Positions 15,848-26,384 of a DNA stretch of 64,000 bases are shown here, in pieces. The translations under genes were made by a program, and so were the position numbers. Origin of the DNA: Endozoicomonas sp. G2_1 (GTDB lineage Bacteria; Pseudomonadota; Gammaproteobacteria; Enterobacterales; Alteromonadaceae); the NCBI RefSeq assembly GCF_017744155.1, contig NZ_JAGHQT010000004.1:1-64000 (forward strand), given 5' to 3'. The number at the start of each line of letters is the position of its first letter. Position 1 is the first letter of the stretch. A model generated the notes under the pieces. It was given only the letters and a program-made list of their open reading frames with translations, did no database searches and was not told the DNA's origin.

Positions 15848-15873
15848 AAAAAACCCAGCAGAGCTGGGTTTTT
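15848..15873 (+). terminator. Terminator of rpmE2-rpmJ2
   Basis: AAAAACCCAGC-AGA-GCTGGGTTTTT, an 11-bp stem with a 3-nt loop and a T-run. Confidence 0.88.
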
Positions 15874-15914
15874 ACATATTTGGTTCCTGAAAGTTGTTGT
15901 TTTGGAGTTTGAAA

Positions 15915-16079
15915 TTAAACTTCGTCAAGCATGTACTCTAAAGAGTCTTCATACAGCTTGAGTTCGCGCTCAAGTTCAAATTTCTCCTTCAGTTGTTCTA
16001 TTTCTCGCCATTTGCGTTTGCTTTTGTTTTTTGTTTTAGGTTGATCAAATGAGTCCAAAATTTTGGTTAACTTATCCAT
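15915..16079 (-). CDS. DUF3545 family small protein
   Basis: 54 aa: MDKLTKILDSFDQPKTKNKS then KRKWREIEQLKEKFELEREL and an acidic end. The KSKRKWREIEQLKEK core is the DUF3545 signature of small gammaproteobacterial proteins of unknown function. I chose ATG 16079, with AAGGAG 7 bp upstream; a longer frame to 16106 lacks a site. It is highly charged and probably helical, with no export signal. Confidence 0.8.
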   Translation of the reverse strand: MDKLTKILDSFDQPKTKNKSKRKWREIEQLKEKFELERELKLYEDSLEYMLDEV

Positions 16080-16238
16080 AGGATACTCCTTCTGTGACAA
16101 CTGCATCTTTTTAATAACACATCTGTCTGCAGATTAAAATATCTTTATGACTGTTTTTTTACCAAAAAACGAAAGTTTTATGTCCAGCAAAAGGTGTATT
16201 TAACAACATTTAGGTTATTGTTTGAGCAATTGTTATTG

Positions 16239-17192
16239 TTAAAACAGCTCGCTTAATTGCTGCTCTAATTTATCTTGGTCGATAGCAAAGTTGCGAATAC
16301 CTTCAGCAAGTTTTTCGGTTGCCATTGGATCTTGATTCATCTGCCAACGGAAACTTGCTTCATCAATTGTCGCCAGCTTTTCAGCTTTTGCGTTATCTGC
16401 GTTTAGGTGCTGCGTCACTGGTTCTTCGCTATTGGCGAGTTCATCCATTAATTGAGGACTAATGGTTAAACGATCACAGCCTGCTAAAGCTAAAATTTCA
16501 CCGGTATTTCTGAAGCTTGCGCCCATTACTACTGTGTTGTAACCGTTGGCTTTGTAGTACTGGTAAATGCTGCTGACAGAAACAACACCCGGATCTTCAA
16601 GGGCAGGGTAGCTGTCAACACCAGTGGCTTTTTTGTACCAGTCTAAAATGCGACCAACAAATGGTGAAATTAGATAAACACCAGCCTCGGCACACGCTTG
16701 CGCTTGAGCAAAACTGAACAACAATGTGAGGTTACAGTTGATACCTTCTTTTTCTAGTTGCTGTGCGGCTTTAATGCCTTCCCAAGTAGAAGCGATTTTA
16801 ATCAAAATGCGATCGTTGCTAATACCGGCTTCGTTATACATTGCCATTAATTTACGGGCTTTAGCTAGAGTAGCTTGTGTGTCAAACGAAAGTCTGGCGT
16901 CAACTTCTGTCGAAATCCGACCCGGAACGGATTTTAGAATTTCTAAGCCAATTAATACTGAAAGTTTGTCTGCCGCATCAATCAGTTGTTGAGTGCTATC
17001 ACTTGATTGCGCTTTTGCCCACTCCACTGATTCAGTCAATAAATTTTGGTAGTTCGGCAGTGCCGCTGCTTTTAATAGTAGCGATGGGTTAGTAGTGGCA
17101 TCTTGTGGTTGAAACTTGGCGATTGCTTCTATGTCACCGGTATCGGCAACAACCGTGGTTAATTGCTTAAGTTGGTCAAGTTGGTTTGTCAT
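16239..17192 (-). CDS. talB: Transaldolase B
   Basis: 317 aa, full length for the TalB subfamily. It contains [13 protein letters not shown], the Schiff-base lysine in [13 protein letters not shown] (Lys132) and [18 protein letters not shown]. It transfers a dihydroxyacetone unit from sedoheptulose 7-phosphate to glyceraldehyde 3-phosphate in the non-oxidative pentose phosphate pathway. It is monocistronic; no transketolase lies nearby. Confidence 0.97.
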   Translation of the reverse strand: MTNQLDQLKQLTTVVADTGDIEAIAKFQPQDATTNPSLLLKAAALPNYQNLLTESVEWAKAQSSDSTQQLIDAADKLSVLIGLEILKSVPGRISTEVDARLSFDTQATLAKARKLMAMYNEAGISNDRILIKIASTWEGIKAAQQLEKEGINCNLTLLFSFAQAQACAEAGVYLISPFVGRILDWYKKATGVDSYPALEDPGVVSVSSIYQYYKANGYNTVVMGASFRNTGEILALAGCDRLTISPQLMDELANSEEPVTQHLNADNAKAEKLATIDEASFRWQMNQDPMATEKLAEGIRNFAIDQDKLEQQLSELF

Positions 17193-17585
17193 CTTTTGTC
17201 CTTATCCGAGCAGCTGAGGGTGTTATCTACGAGCAATGACCTTGCTCAGCTGCTATGAATATTTTTAATTTGAAAAAATATTACAACAAAAACACCGGTA
17301 AGCGCAGGTTAATTTGGTAATATTTTATACTTATTTGGGTTTGTTACTTTCTTTTCTATGTTTTCGTTTATTAAGCTCAGTGCTTGCTGCACATGTTAAT
17401 AGCTAATTGTAGAAGTAGCGTTAAAATCTCAAATATTGTCCGTTTGGTCAAGTTTTATCTGGCTACCTTTCACTAAGTTTAGTTACATCAAAAAAATCGA
17501 TGAGTTCGAGCGAAATAACGGCAGTAGGTTTCACAGATATCTATGCTATAGTGAGCAAAAATTTTGACATTAATGTGAATAAATT
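17193..17585. other. Divergent intergenic region talB/yaaA
   Basis: 393 bp without a coding frame. It must carry the promoters of both divergent genes. The only element I can point to is an extended -10 for yaaA (17534-17542). No clear operator palindrome was seen. Confidence 0.5.
17534..17542 (+). promoter_or_regulatory. Extended -10 element upstream of yaaA
   Basis: TGCTATAGT matches the TGnTATAAT extended -10 with one mismatch, about 45 bp before the yaaA ATG. No good -35 hexamer is visible at the right distance, as often with extended -10 promoters. Confidence 0.4.
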
Positions 17586-18362
17586 ATGTTACTTGTAGTT
17601 TCTCCTGCCAAAAATTTAGATTACGAATCACCAGTGGCGACGCAAACGTTTAGTCAGCCGGAATTACTTGCCGAGAGTGAGTTACTCATTGAGCGCTGTT
17701 TAAAGCTTTCTCCAGCTGATATTGGTTCACTAATGAGTATTAGCGACAAGCTCGCTGGCTTAAATGCCGCCCGTTTTGGCGCATGGCAACAGCCGTTTAC
17801 TCCGGACAATGCTCGCCAAGCCGTTTTAGCGTTTAACGGTGATGTATATACGGGTTTAGACGCGGCTAGCTTTAGTGAAGATGACTTTGCATTTGCTCAA
17901 GATCACATGCGTATTTTGTCGGGCTTGTATGGCTTGCTTAAGCCACTTGATTTAATGCAAGCTTACCGCTTGGAAATGGGCACAAAACTCGACAATGTTC
18001 GCGGCAAAAACCTTTATGAATTTTGGGGCTCTATTATTACTGAATTACTCAATAAAGCGATTGCTGAGCAAGGTGATAAGGTCTTGGTCAATTTAGCATC
18101 AACTGAGTACTTTAAGGCGGTTAAAAAGAAAGAGCTAGACGCAAATATCATTACCCCTGCGTTTAAAGATTGGAAAAACGGCCAATATAAAATGATTAGC
18201 TTTTTTGCCAAAAAAGCAAGAGGGTTAATGGCCCGCTACATTATTCAAAATCAGCTGACTGATGTTGAACAGCTCAAAGGTTTTGATTTAGGTGGTTACC
18301 AGTTTAACGATGAGTTGACTAAAGGTAATGATTGGGTCTTTACTCGTAAAGAAGCCGAGTAA
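17586..18362 (+). CDS. yaaA: Peroxide stress protein YaaA
   Basis: 258 aa, DUF328 family. It contains the conserved start [57 protein letters not shown] and the basic [21 protein letters not shown]. In E. coli YaaA lowers free intracellular iron and limits DNA damage during H2O2 stress; the fold binds DNA. It is a single gene, convergent with srmB. No OxyR site could be recognised by eye. Confidence 0.93.
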   Translation: MLLVVSPAKNLDYESPVATQTFSQPELLAESELLIERCLKLSPADIGSLMSISDKLAGLNAARFGAWQQPFTPDNARQAVLAFNGDVYTGLDAASFSEDDFAFAQDHMRILSGLYGLLKPLDLMQAYRLEMGTKLDNVRGKNLYEFWGSIITELLNKAIAEQGDKVLVNLASTEYFKAVKKKELDANIITPAFKDWKNGQYKMISFFAKKARGLMARYIIQNQLTDVEQLKGFDLGGYQFNDELTKGNDWVFTRKEAE

Positions 18363-18420
18363 GTTATTAGTATTTAGCTATCAGCTGTCAGAAAACCACT
18401 GAACGCTGATAGCTAATAAC
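18362..18420. repeat. Imperfect inverted repeat between yaaA and srmB
   Basis: Left arm AAGTTATT..AGCTATCAGC (with 7 extra bases) matches the reverse complement of right arm GCTGATAGCTAATAACTT. The loop is about 19 nt. It lies between convergent genes and could act as a bidirectional transcript end, but it lacks a T-run and looks more like a small dispersed foldback repeat. Confidence 0.5.
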
Positions 18421-18436
18421 TTGAAACTCAGTCGTG

Positions 18437-19681
18437 TTATTTCGTTTTCTTTGCCGATTTTTTCTTAATCTTCTTCGCTTTTGCTTTCTTCTGCGCTGCT
18501 GATTTTTTCACTTTTGGCTTTTTAAGTGGAATACGCGCTTCTTTGTGCTGTGGTCTTAACTCGTCAATAACACGACGCGGCAGACGCTCTTTTAGGTAGC
18601 GCTCAATTTTGCCAATCACTAGCATATCATGTGCTTCAACTAATGAAATCGCAGTACCTTTATTGCCAGCGCGACCTGTACGCCCAATGCGGTGCAAGTA
18701 AATGTCGGCTTTGCGTGGCATATCAAAGTTAATGACGTGGCTAATATCGTCGATATCTAGGCCGCGGGCAGCAACATCGGTTGCCACCAATACATTAACT
18801 CGGCCATCGCGTACGCGATCTACCGAGTTATTGCGCTTGTCTTGTGGCATATTCCCTTCAAGCCATGCACATGGGATTTCTTCGCCAAATAGTTTGCCCG
18901 ATAAAAACTGTACGGTTTCACGTTTATTGGCAAAAACCACTGCACGGGTCACTTCCTCTTGTTTGAGGATGTTGGCGAGCAACGCGAATTTGTGGGCTTT
19001 GTTGTCGGCTAAGTGTAACCATTGGTGAATTTTAGCTTTTTCTTTGCGCGACGGATTTGCTTCGAGATAAACTGGCTCGTTAAGGACTTCCTTAGCAAAC
19101 TTGATAACACCAGCACCTTCAAGTGTAGCGGAAAACAGCATACTTTGTTTGCGGTTGGCAGACTCGTCAACAATTCGGTTAATGGTATCGGCAAAACCCA
19201 TATCGAGCATGCGGTCGGCTTCATCGAAAATCAATAATTCAATTTCTCTCGCGTCAAACTGCTCGTTGTCTATGTATTCTAACAAGCGTCCAGGCGTTGC
19301 AATCAGCATATCCGTGGTTGAAGTCAAAATCTCTTTGTGGCTGCCATAGTTAACACCACCGGTAATGACTCCGGTTTTAATATTAGTGTTTTTGGTGATT
19401 AACTCTGCTTGCTCAGCCACTTGCAACGCTAGTTCACGAGTTGGCGTTAGCACTAATACACGAGGGAAGCCCGGCTTAGTACGCGGGTAGTCGAGTAAAT
19501 GCTGAGCGGCAGGTAGCAAAAAGGCGGCGGTTTTACCTGTACCTGTTGGTGCTGAGGCTAATACATCTTTACCTGCCATTGCTTCAGGTAACACAAGTTC
19601 TTGAATAGATGTCGGTTTTTTAAAACCAATATCGTCAAGCGCGCCGATAAGTTCGTGGTCGAGGTCAAATTGTGCAAACAT
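18437..19681 (-). CDS. srmB: DEAD-box RNA helicase SrmB
   Basis: 414 aa. The N-terminus FDLDHELIGALDDIGFKKPT has the Q-motif, then SAPTGTGKTAAFLLP (motif I), PTRELALQ (Ia), TPGRLLEYI (Ib), DEADRMLDMGF (DEAD), SATLEG (III), VLVATDVAARGLDI (V) and HRIGRTGRAG (VI). The basic Lys-rich tail (KKPKVKKSAAQKKAKAKKIK) is typical of SrmB. It acts early in 50S subunit assembly with L4, L24 and 23S rRNA. The KIHQWLHLADNKAHKFALL segment separates it from RhlE, DeaD and RhlB. Confidence 0.93.
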   Translation of the reverse strand: MFAQFDLDHELIGALDDIGFKKPTSIQELVLPEAMAGKDVLASAPTGTGKTAAFLLPAAQHLLDYPRTKPGFPRVLVLTPTRELALQVAEQAELITKNTNIKTGVITGGVNYGSHKEILTSTTDMLIATPGRLLEYIDNEQFDAREIELLIFDEADRMLDMGFADTINRIVDESANRKQSMLFSATLEGAGVIKFAKEVLNEPVYLEANPSRKEKAKIHQWLHLADNKAHKFALLANILKQEEVTRAVVFANKRETVQFLSGKLFGEEIPCAWLEGNMPQDKRNNSVDRVRDGRVNVLVATDVAARGLDIDDISHVINFDMPRKADIYLHRIGRTGRAGNKGTAISLVEAHDMLVIGKIERYLKERLPRRVIDELRPQHKEARIPLKKPKVKKSAAQKKAKAKKIKKKSAKKTK

Positions 19682-19775
19682 GTTGTTGAGTTACCTAAAT
19701 AAAATAATAAAGTGCGAGTACTTCAAAAAAAGTACGCATAAAAGTACAATGTAAAATCGATTGTATCGAGCTGAT

Positions 19776-20297
19776 CTAAACGATCAACTCTGCGTATTCT
19801 TCTAAAATTTGAACCGCCCATTGATTGATGCGGTCATCGGTAAGTTGGTACTGGCTCTCATCGTCAATCGCTAAGCCAACAAAGTGGCTGCCATCTTCAG
19901 TCAGTGCTTTAGATGCGGCAAATTGATAGCCTTGATTTGGCCAGTAGCCAATAACCTTGCCTTGTTGAGCAATAACTTCGTCGTGCAGCATACCCAAGGC
20001 ATCTTGGAACCAGTCGGTATAGCCAACTTGGTCACCCATACCATAAAGGGCGATGATCTTGCCTGATAAGTTTAGACTGGCAATATCAGCCCAGTGACTT
20101 TCCCAGTCTTCTTGAAGTTCACCATAATCCCATGTCGAAATGCCAAAAATCAAAAACTCGTAGTCAAGGCATTGCGATAATGGCACATCTTTAATGTTGT
20201 GAAGATCAACCAGTTCAGCCCCTAATGCCGCTTGTAACTTTTCCGCTGCCATTTCTGTGTAACAGGTTGTTGAGCCGTAAAAAAGGCCGATCTTCAT
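19776..20297 (-). CDS. fldB: Flavodoxin FldB
   Basis: 173 aa long-chain flavodoxin. The FMN phosphate loop is YGSTTCYTE, the aromatic contact is in STWDYGELQEDWE, and there is LYGMGDQVGYTDWFQDALG. It carries single electrons as a ferredoxin substitute. Identity as FldB rather than FldA rests on position: it sits divergently beside dsbC-recJ-prfB-lysS, the E. coli fldB neighbourhood, here without xerD. Confidence 0.88.
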   Translation of the reverse strand: MKIGLFYGSTTCYTEMAAEKLQAALGAELVDLHNIKDVPLSQCLDYEFLIFGISTWDYGELQEDWESHWADIASLNLSGKIIALYGMGDQVGYTDWFQDALGMLHDEVIAQQGKVIGYWPNQGYQFAASKALTEDGSHFVGLAIDDESQYQLTDDRINQWAVQILEEYAELIV

Positions 20298-20497
20298 ACC
20301 ATTTTCCTAAAAACCGATAAGGGGCGCGATTCTATCAGATTGAATAGTACTCAGTCTACATAAACACAATTGAGGTAAAGCGCTGGCTAAACTAGTTGAG
20401 TGGGGTTACGGGGCATTTGCATTTTCAGTAAAATGCAGGTAATTTTTCGCCATCTCTCACGGTCATCTTGGTCTAGAGTTTTCTACAGGATTTATTA

Positions 20498-21286
20498 ATG
20501 AAGTATTTTAAACAGCTCGCTAGCGCCTCTTTGGTTCTGTCTAGCCTTTTTCTTGGTACTATTGCTAATGCAGAATTTAACCATGTAGCGCCGGCAGCAA
20601 TCGCGCAAAGCGCGGCTTCTTCGTTCGACGCTGAAGCGCTTAAGAAAACCCTAACAACCAAGTTAGGTATGGTTGTTGAACAAGTAAAACCTGCGCCGAT
20701 GCCGGGATTAGTTGAAATTATGACACCACGCGGTTTGTTTTATGCTAGTAGCGATGGCAGTTATTTATTACAGGGTAAGTTATATGGTTTGGGCGATCGC
20801 GTGAGCGACTTAACTGAGCGTAGTATGTCATCAGTTCGTCTCGCGGGTGTTGATCAGTTTAAGAATGACATGATTGTTTTTCCTGCGAAGAATGAAAAAC
20901 ACGTGATTACTGTATTTACCGATATTACTTGCGGTTACTGCCGTAAATTGCACGAACAAATAGATGATTACAACGACAAAGGCATTACTGTGCGTTACTT
21001 AGCTTACCCTCGAGCAGGTGTTACCGACCGCGCTGGTAACTATACGCAAGGTTTTGCTGATTTGCGTTCAATCTGGTGTCACGAAGACCCAAAAGCTGCA
21101 ATGACTAAAGCAAAGGCTGGCTCTAACGTAGCTCAACGCATTTGCGATAAGCCAGTTGAAGCTGAATATAACTTTGGTCGCAAAGTGGGTGTTAGTGGTA
21201 CGCCGGCGATTATTTTAGCCAATGGTATGATGTTACCGGGCTATCGCGGACCTGATGATATGCTGCAAATTTTAGAAAGCTTATAA
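20498..21286 (+). CDS. dsbC: Thiol:disulfide interchange protein DsbC
   Basis: 262 aa with a signal peptide (QLASASLVLSSLFLGTIANA). It has an N-terminal dimerisation domain and a C-terminal thioredoxin domain with active site C145-G-Y-C148 and the cis-Pro in VSGTPAIILANG. It is the periplasmic isomerase that corrects wrong disulfides, kept reduced by DsbD. A second Cys pair (C in IWCHED and RICDKP) matches the structural disulfide of DsbC. A strong terminator follows, so dsbC is probably separate from recJ. Confidence 0.95.
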   Translation: MKYFKQLASASLVLSSLFLGTIANAEFNHVAPAAIAQSAASSFDAEALKKTLTTKLGMVVEQVKPAPMPGLVEIMTPRGLFYASSDGSYLLQGKLYGLGDRVSDLTERSMSSVRLAGVDQFKNDMIVFPAKNEKHVITVFTDITCGYCRKLHEQIDDYNDKGITVRYLAYPRAGVTDRAGNYTQGFADLRSIWCHEDPKAAMTKAKAGSNVAQRICDKPVEAEYNFGRKVGVSGTPAIILANGMMLPGYRGPDDMLQILESL

Positions 21287-21314
21287 GCGTATAAAGTTTA
21301 AAGATGTACTATCA

Positions 21315-21353
21315 CGCGGGCAAGCTCTAATAGGGCTTGCCCGCGTTTTATTT
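21315..21353 (+). terminator. Terminator after dsbC
   Basis: CGCGGGCAAGC pairs with GCTTGCCCGCG across a 9-nt loop, followed by TTTTATTTT. Confidence 0.88.
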
Positions 21354-21430
21354 TCTGTTTTATGCTTGTCGCTCAACCTTATTTAACCGCATTTAATATG
21401 TCGGTTGAAAAAATTTTCTTATAGGTCGCC

Positions 21431-23188
21431 ATGAAAGCCAGTATTGTTCGTCGTCAGCTCATTGACGATAGTCACTTGCCACAGCATTTGCACCCCGTTG
21501 TTAAGCAAATTTACGCTCGCCGCGGCGTTAAGTCTGCCGATGAACTGGTGCTTTCAGCTCAGCAATTGATCCCACCTAGCCAGCTCTTTGGCGCTGACCA
21601 AGCGTGTGATGTTTTGCTTGACGCTTTAGCACAACAAAACAAAATTATTATTGTTGGCGATTTTGATGCCGATGGCGCCACCAGCACCGCATTGATGATG
21701 GAGGCACTGCGTTTATTAGGTTTTCGCAACCATCAATTTTTAGTCCCTAATCGCTTTGACTACGGCTATGGTTTAAGTCCTGAAATTGTCGAAGTTGCCG
21801 CTCAGCAAGGGGCTGAGCTGATTATCACCGTTGACAATGGTATTAGTTGTATCGCTGGCGTCAGTCGCGCTAAAGCACTTGGCATAAAAGTGATTGTCAC
21901 TGACCACCACTTACCAGGCCAAACCTTGCCCGACGCTGATGCTATTGTTAACCCCAATCAAGGTGAATGTACCTTTGCCAGTAAAGCACTGGCCGGGGTT
22001 GGGGTTGCGTTCTACTTGATGCTGGCCTTGCGTCAGCGTTTGCGACAAATGAATTGGTTTGAACAATCGGGCGTTGCTGAACCTAATTTGGCTCAGCTTC
22101 TTGATCTAGTGGCGCTTGGCACTGTGGCCGATGTTGTGACTCTCGATGCCAATAATCGCATTTTGGTCGCACAAGGTTTAAAACGGATTCAAGCGGGACA
22201 AACGCGACCGGGTATTCAAGCGCTCATTGAAGTGGCTAAGCGCAATCAAGATCGCTTGAGTGCCAGCGATTTTGGTTTTGCCCTTGGCCCTCGTATTAAT
22301 GCGGCTGGCAGGTTAGACGATATTTCTTACGGTATTAATTGTCTGTTAGAGCCAAATATTATGGCTGCTCGCGCGATGGCGCAAGAGCTCGACCAGCTCA
22401 ACAGGGCACGCCGCGAAATTGAACAAGGTATGCAAGTTGAAGCTGAGCAAATTCTCTCACGCTTGAACTTAGCCGCTGCCAATGATGACAGCATTGAAAT
22501 ACCCAAGGCCATCGCGCTGTTTCACCCAGAATGGCATCAAGGGGTAATTGGTATTGTTGCTGGTCGCATCAAAGAAAAATTCCATCGCCCCTGTATTGTC
22601 TTTGCTGTCGCCAGTGACGAGCAGCCGCTAACCGATGACAGTGAAATTAAAGGTTCAGCGCGCTCTATAGTTGGCCTGCATATTCGCGATTTACTCGAAC
22701 AAGTTGATAGTCGTTACCCAGATTTAATAAGTAAATTCGGTGGTCATGCGATGGCGGCGGGTTTAACCATTAAAAAGGCTAATTTTAAGCGCTTTGAGCA
22801 AGCGTTTAGCGAAGTGGCAAATGAATGGCTTAACGACGACCAGCTACAAGGTAAGATTTATTCTGACGGTAGCTTATCAAGCCGCGAATTAACCCTTGAT
22901 TTCGCCGAGCTGTTGCGAGCTTCCGGCCCATGGGGACAACACTTTGAAGAACCCGTATTTGACGACATTTTTACGGTTGTCCAGCAACGTTTAGTTGGCG
23001 AAAAACACTTAAAATTAGTGGTGCAAAAAGACGGGTTAACGCTAGATGCTATCGCGTTTAATATTGATCTTAAAGCTTGGCCGAACCACAGTGCCGAGAT
23101 CATCAGGCTGGCCTATAAACTCGACGTTAATGAATTTCGCGGCAAGCACAATCTACAACTGATGGTCGAACATATCGAACTTGCTTAA
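21431..23188 (+). CDS. recJ: Single-stranded-DNA-specific exonuclease RecJ
   Basis: 585 aa, full length. It is a DHH-family phosphoesterase: GDFDADGATSTAL (motif I), TVDNG, VTDHHLPGQ (DHH motif III) and ALGTVADVV (motif IV), then the DHHA1 region with SARSIVGLHIRDLLEQ and FGGHAMAAGLTI. It degrades single-stranded DNA 5' to 3' in RecF-pathway recombination, mismatch repair and base excision repair. It is followed by prfB on the same strand as in enterobacteria, although 176 bp separate them. Confidence 0.96.
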   Translation: MKASIVRRQLIDDSHLPQHLHPVVKQIYARRGVKSADELVLSAQQLIPPSQLFGADQACDVLLDALAQQNKIIIVGDFDADGATSTALMMEALRLLGFRNHQFLVPNRFDYGYGLSPEIVEVAAQQGAELIITVDNGISCIAGVSRAKALGIKVIVTDHHLPGQTLPDADAIVNPNQGECTFASKALAGVGVAFYLMLALRQRLRQMNWFEQSGVAEPNLAQLLDLVALGTVADVVTLDANNRILVAQGLKRIQAGQTRPGIQALIEVAKRNQDRLSASDFGFALGPRINAAGRLDDISYGINCLLEPNIMAARAMAQELDQLNRARREIEQGMQVEAEQILSRLNLAAANDDSIEIPKAIALFHPEWHQGVIGIVAGRIKEKFHRPCIVFAVASDEQPLTDDSEIKGSARSIVGLHIRDLLEQVDSRYPDLISKFGGHAMAAGLTIKKANFKRFEQAFSEVANEWLNDDQLQGKIYSDGSLSSRELTLDFAELLRASGPWGQHFEEPVFDDIFTVVQQRLVGEKHLKLVVQKDGLTLDAIAFNIDLKAWPNHSAEIIRLAYKLDVNEFRGKHNLQLMVEHIELA

Positions 23189-23364
23189 TATGCCCAATCT
23201 GTCACTGATTTAATCGGTGATTATAAGTTATCACAACTATTACCGTTAATTCGCTGTTAGCTGATTTATTTCAGTGGTTAGATGCGCTAGAATACGCGAC
23301 TATTTGCCTGCTGACTATGCCGTGGTTGGCCGCTAAATGTTAACAACATACAACGAAGTAACTA

Positions 23365-24463
23365 ATGTTTGAAGTAAACCCTGTATTAAATGCACTAAAA
23401 GATATCCGCGAGCGCAGTAACTTGCTTAGGGGGTACCTTTGACTACGACGCCAAAGCAGAGCGTCTAGTTGAAGTTTGTCGCGAATTAGAAACACCTGAA
23501 ATTTGGAACGAGCCTGAGCGCGCGCAAGCACTTGGCAAAGAACGTTCAGCGTTAGAAGCCGTTGTTGAGACGATTCAAACCCTCGACAGTGGTTGTGAAG
23601 ATATTGAAGGGTTAGTTGAACTCGCCGTTGAAGAAGAAGATCAAGAAACTTTTGACGACGCTGAGGCTGAACTACAGGGCTTATTAGAGCAGTTAGATAA
23701 ATTAGAATTTCGCCGGATGTTCTCGGGTGAGCAGGACGAAAACGACTGTTACTTGGATATTCAGTCAGGCTCGGGCGGCACTGAAGCACAAGATTGGGCT
23801 GAAATGCTAATGCGTATGTATTTGCGTTGGGGCGAAGCTCACGGTTTTAAAACCGAAGTTATTGAAGTCTCTGACGGTGATGTTGCCGGTATTAAGGGCT
23901 GTACCATTAAGTACTCGGGTGAGTATGCTTATGGTTGGCTGCGCACCGAAACAGGCGTCCATCGCTTAGTGCGTAAATCGCCATTTGACTCAAGTGGCCG
24001 CCGTCATACTTCGTTTGCTTCTGCGTTTATTTACCCCGAAATTGACGACAATATCGAAATTGATATCAACCCAGCAGACCTGCGCGTTGATACGTTTAGA
24101 GCGTCGGGCGCGGGTGGTCAACACGTTAACAAAACCGACTCAGCCATTCGTATTACCCATATTCCGACTGGTGCAGTGGTTGCCTGTCAGAATGACCGTT
24201 CACAGCACAAAAACCGCGCCACTGCGATGAAGTTATTGAAAGCCAAGTTATACGAGCTTGAAATTCAAAAGCAGAATGAAGACAAACAAGCGCTTGAAGA
24301 AGGTAAGTCTGACATAGGCTGGGGTAGCCAGATTCGATCTTATGTTTTAGATGATAGCCGAATTAAAGACTTGCGCACCGGTGTTGAAAACCGCAATACC
24401 CAAGCCGTATTGGACGGCGATTTAGATAAGTTTATTGAAGCTTCTTTAAAGTCAGGCCTTTAA
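23365..24463 (+). CDS. prfB: Peptide chain release factor 2 (programmed +1 frameshift)
   Basis: 365 aa when read as 23365-23439 joined to 23441-24463. After 25 codons the zero frame meets UGA at 23440-23442 in the context AGG-GGG-TAC-CTT-TGA-C, the classical RF2 autoregulatory site with an internal Shine-Dalgarno (AGGGGG) and slippery CTT. Low RF2 lets ribosomes shift +1 and continue as [11 protein letters not shown]2 motifs follow: SPF in [12 protein letters not shown], which recognises UGA/UAA, and GGQ at about 250-252 in [15 protein letters not shown] for peptide release. The two frames are not a mutation. lysS follows 112 bp downstream after a small hairpin (24471-24493). Confidence 0.97.
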
Positions 24464-24575
24464 AGAGTAATTAACGCTAATCAATAGCGTTAAGCCAATA
24501 TAAAAAGTGATATTTTTACCGAGCTAGTCCAGTTCATCTGGGGTAGCTGTTTACTAACCAAGTTTGAGACTGAAA

Positions 24576-26135
24576 ATGACAGACCAAGCCAAGCAAGACG
24601 AAAATAAATTGATTGCCGAACGTCGCGGCAAATTAGCGCAAATTCGCGAAAACTGCAGTGCCAACGGCCATCCAAACCAGTTTGACCGAAAACACTATGC
24701 AGCTGATTTACAAGCTGCGCACGGTGACAAAGACAAAGAAACGCTTGAAGCTGAAACTGAAAAGTACAGCATTGCTGGTCGTGTGATGGCAAAACGCGGT
24801 CCGTTCTTGGTGTTACAAGACATGACTGGTCGCATCCAAGCTTATGCTGACAAAAACGTACAAAAAGAAATTAAAGCCAACTTAGGCGGTGTTTTGGATA
24901 TTGGTGACATCGTTGGTGTTACTGGTACTTTGCACAAGTCGGGCAAAGGCGATTTATACGTGAATATGGACGAGTACCAGCTGTTAACTAAGTCACTGCG
25001 TCCACTGCCAGAAAAATTCCACGGTTTGCAGGATACTGAAACTAAATATCGCCAGCGCTACGTTGATTTGATCATCAATGAAGAAACTCGTGAGACCTTT
25101 AAAGTACGCTCAAAAATTGTTGACGGCATTCGTCGTTTCCTCAGCGAGCGCGACTTTATGGAAGTGGAAACACCTATGTTGCAAACCATTCCTGGTGGTG
25201 CAACGGCGAAGCCATTTATCACTCACCACAATGCTTTAGACGTACAAATGTACATGCGTATTGCCCCTGAGCTTTACTTGAAGCGTCTAGTAGTTGGTGG
25301 TTTTGAGCGCGTTTTTGAAATTAACCGCAACTTCCGCAACGAAGGTTTATCAACGCGTCACAATCCTGAATTCACTATGATTGAATTCTACCAAGCCTAT
25401 GCTGATTACCATGACTTGATGAACTTAACTGAAGACATGTTGCGCACGCTAGCTGAAGATGTCATGGGCTCATCAGTGATTCGTAACACAGTAAAAAATG
25501 CCGATGGTGAAGTAGTAGAAGAGAAGTTCTATGACTTTGGTAAGCCATTTGAGCGTTTGTCTATGGTTGATGCGATTTTAAAATACGCCCAAGACGGTGT
25601 TATTACTAGTGAAGACGAAGCTGCACTGCGCGACCCAGAAAACAACTTTGAGCAAATCAAAGCCTTGGCTAAAAAGGTTCACGTTAAAGAAGGCGATGCT
25701 GCCAAAGTTTGGGGTCCAGGTAAGTACATTTGTGAAATCTTTGAAGAAGTTGCTGAGCACTTGCTTGACCAGCCAACCTTTATCACTGAATACCCGTGGG
25801 AAGTGTCCCCACTTGCTCGTCGCAATGACGAAAACCCGTTTATCACTGATCGCTTCGAGTTCTTCGTTGGTGGCCGTGAGCTAGCTAACGGTTTCTCTGA
25901 GCTTAACGACGCTGAAGACCAAGCGGAGCGTTTTAGCAAGCAAGTTGAAGAGAAAGATGCTGGTGATGATGAAGCTATGCACTTTGATGAAGATTACATC
26001 AGTGCTCTTGAGTACGGTTTGCCACCAACAGCTGGTGAAGGTATTGGTATTGACCGTTTAGTGATGTTGTTTACCGACTCACCAACCATTAAAGACGTGA
26101 TTTTATTCCCGCATATGCGTCCGCTAGCGGAATAA
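24576..26135 (+). CDS. lysS: Lysyl-tRNA synthetase
   Basis: 519 aa class II synthetase. It has an N-terminal OB-fold anticodon-binding domain (about residues 60-160), motif 1 in [18 protein letters not shown], motif 2 in [20 protein letters not shown], and motif 3 in [18 protein letters not shown]. It charges tRNA-Lys. I use ATG 24576 ([11 protein letters not shown]); a TTG at 24564 in frame is unlikely. It has the usual partner prfB upstream and a strong terminator downstream. Confidence 0.96.
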   Translation: MTDQAKQDENKLIAERRGKLAQIRENCSANGHPNQFDRKHYAADLQAAHGDKDKETLEAETEKYSIAGRVMAKRGPFLVLQDMTGRIQAYADKNVQKEIKANLGGVLDIGDIVGVTGTLHKSGKGDLYVNMDEYQLLTKSLRPLPEKFHGLQDTETKYRQRYVDLIINEETRETFKVRSKIVDGIRRFLSERDFMEVETPMLQTIPGGATAKPFITHHNALDVQMYMRIAPELYLKRLVVGGFERVFEINRNFRNEGLSTRHNPEFTMIEFYQAYADYHDLMNLTEDMLRTLAEDVMGSSVIRNTVKNADGEVVEEKFYDFGKPFERLSMVDAILKYAQDGVITSEDEAALRDPENNFEQIKALAKKVHVKEGDAAKVWGPGKYICEIFEEVAEHLLDQPTFITEYPWEVSPLARRNDENPFITDRFEFFVGGRELANGFSELNDAEDQAERFSKQVEEKDAGDDEAMHFDEDYISALEYGLPPTAGEGIGIDRLVMLFTDSPTIKDVILFPHMRPLAE

Positions 26136-26168
26136 AATATTTGAGGAGTTATCTTCAGTTTTGATGTT

Positions 26169-26198
26169 TAAAAGCCTGCTCTCGAGCAGGCTTTTTTG
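26169..26198 (+). terminator. Terminator of lysS
   Basis: AAAAGCCTGCTC-TC-GAGCAGGCTTTT, a 12-bp stem ending in T residues, 34 bp after the stop. Confidence 0.9.
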
Positions 26199-26384
26199 TT
26201 GTTGAAGCATTTGAATCCACTATGGTTCAATCACTGAACTAACTTAATGTCTCTATCTACTTATTGCTCGGTTCAAATGGATAACTCAAACGCTGCCTTA
26301 TTTTCTCAAGACAATAATTCGCTTCTTTAACCTTCTTTAATTATACTGAGAATATCTAGATAAAATTTGCTAATGGAAAGTGTT

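Noticed and set aside
23365-23442. prfB as a frameshifted pseudogene
   Set aside because: The UGA and slippery context are the conserved autoregulatory frameshift of release factor 2, and both parts are intact.
23340-23789. 149-codon minus-strand frame at the prfB start
   Set aside because: It is antisense to the frameshift region of prfB, which is clearly coding on the plus strand.
26136-26384. Riboswitch downstream of lysS
   Set aside because: Apart from the terminator no conserved structure is visible and the downstream gene has no metabolic link.
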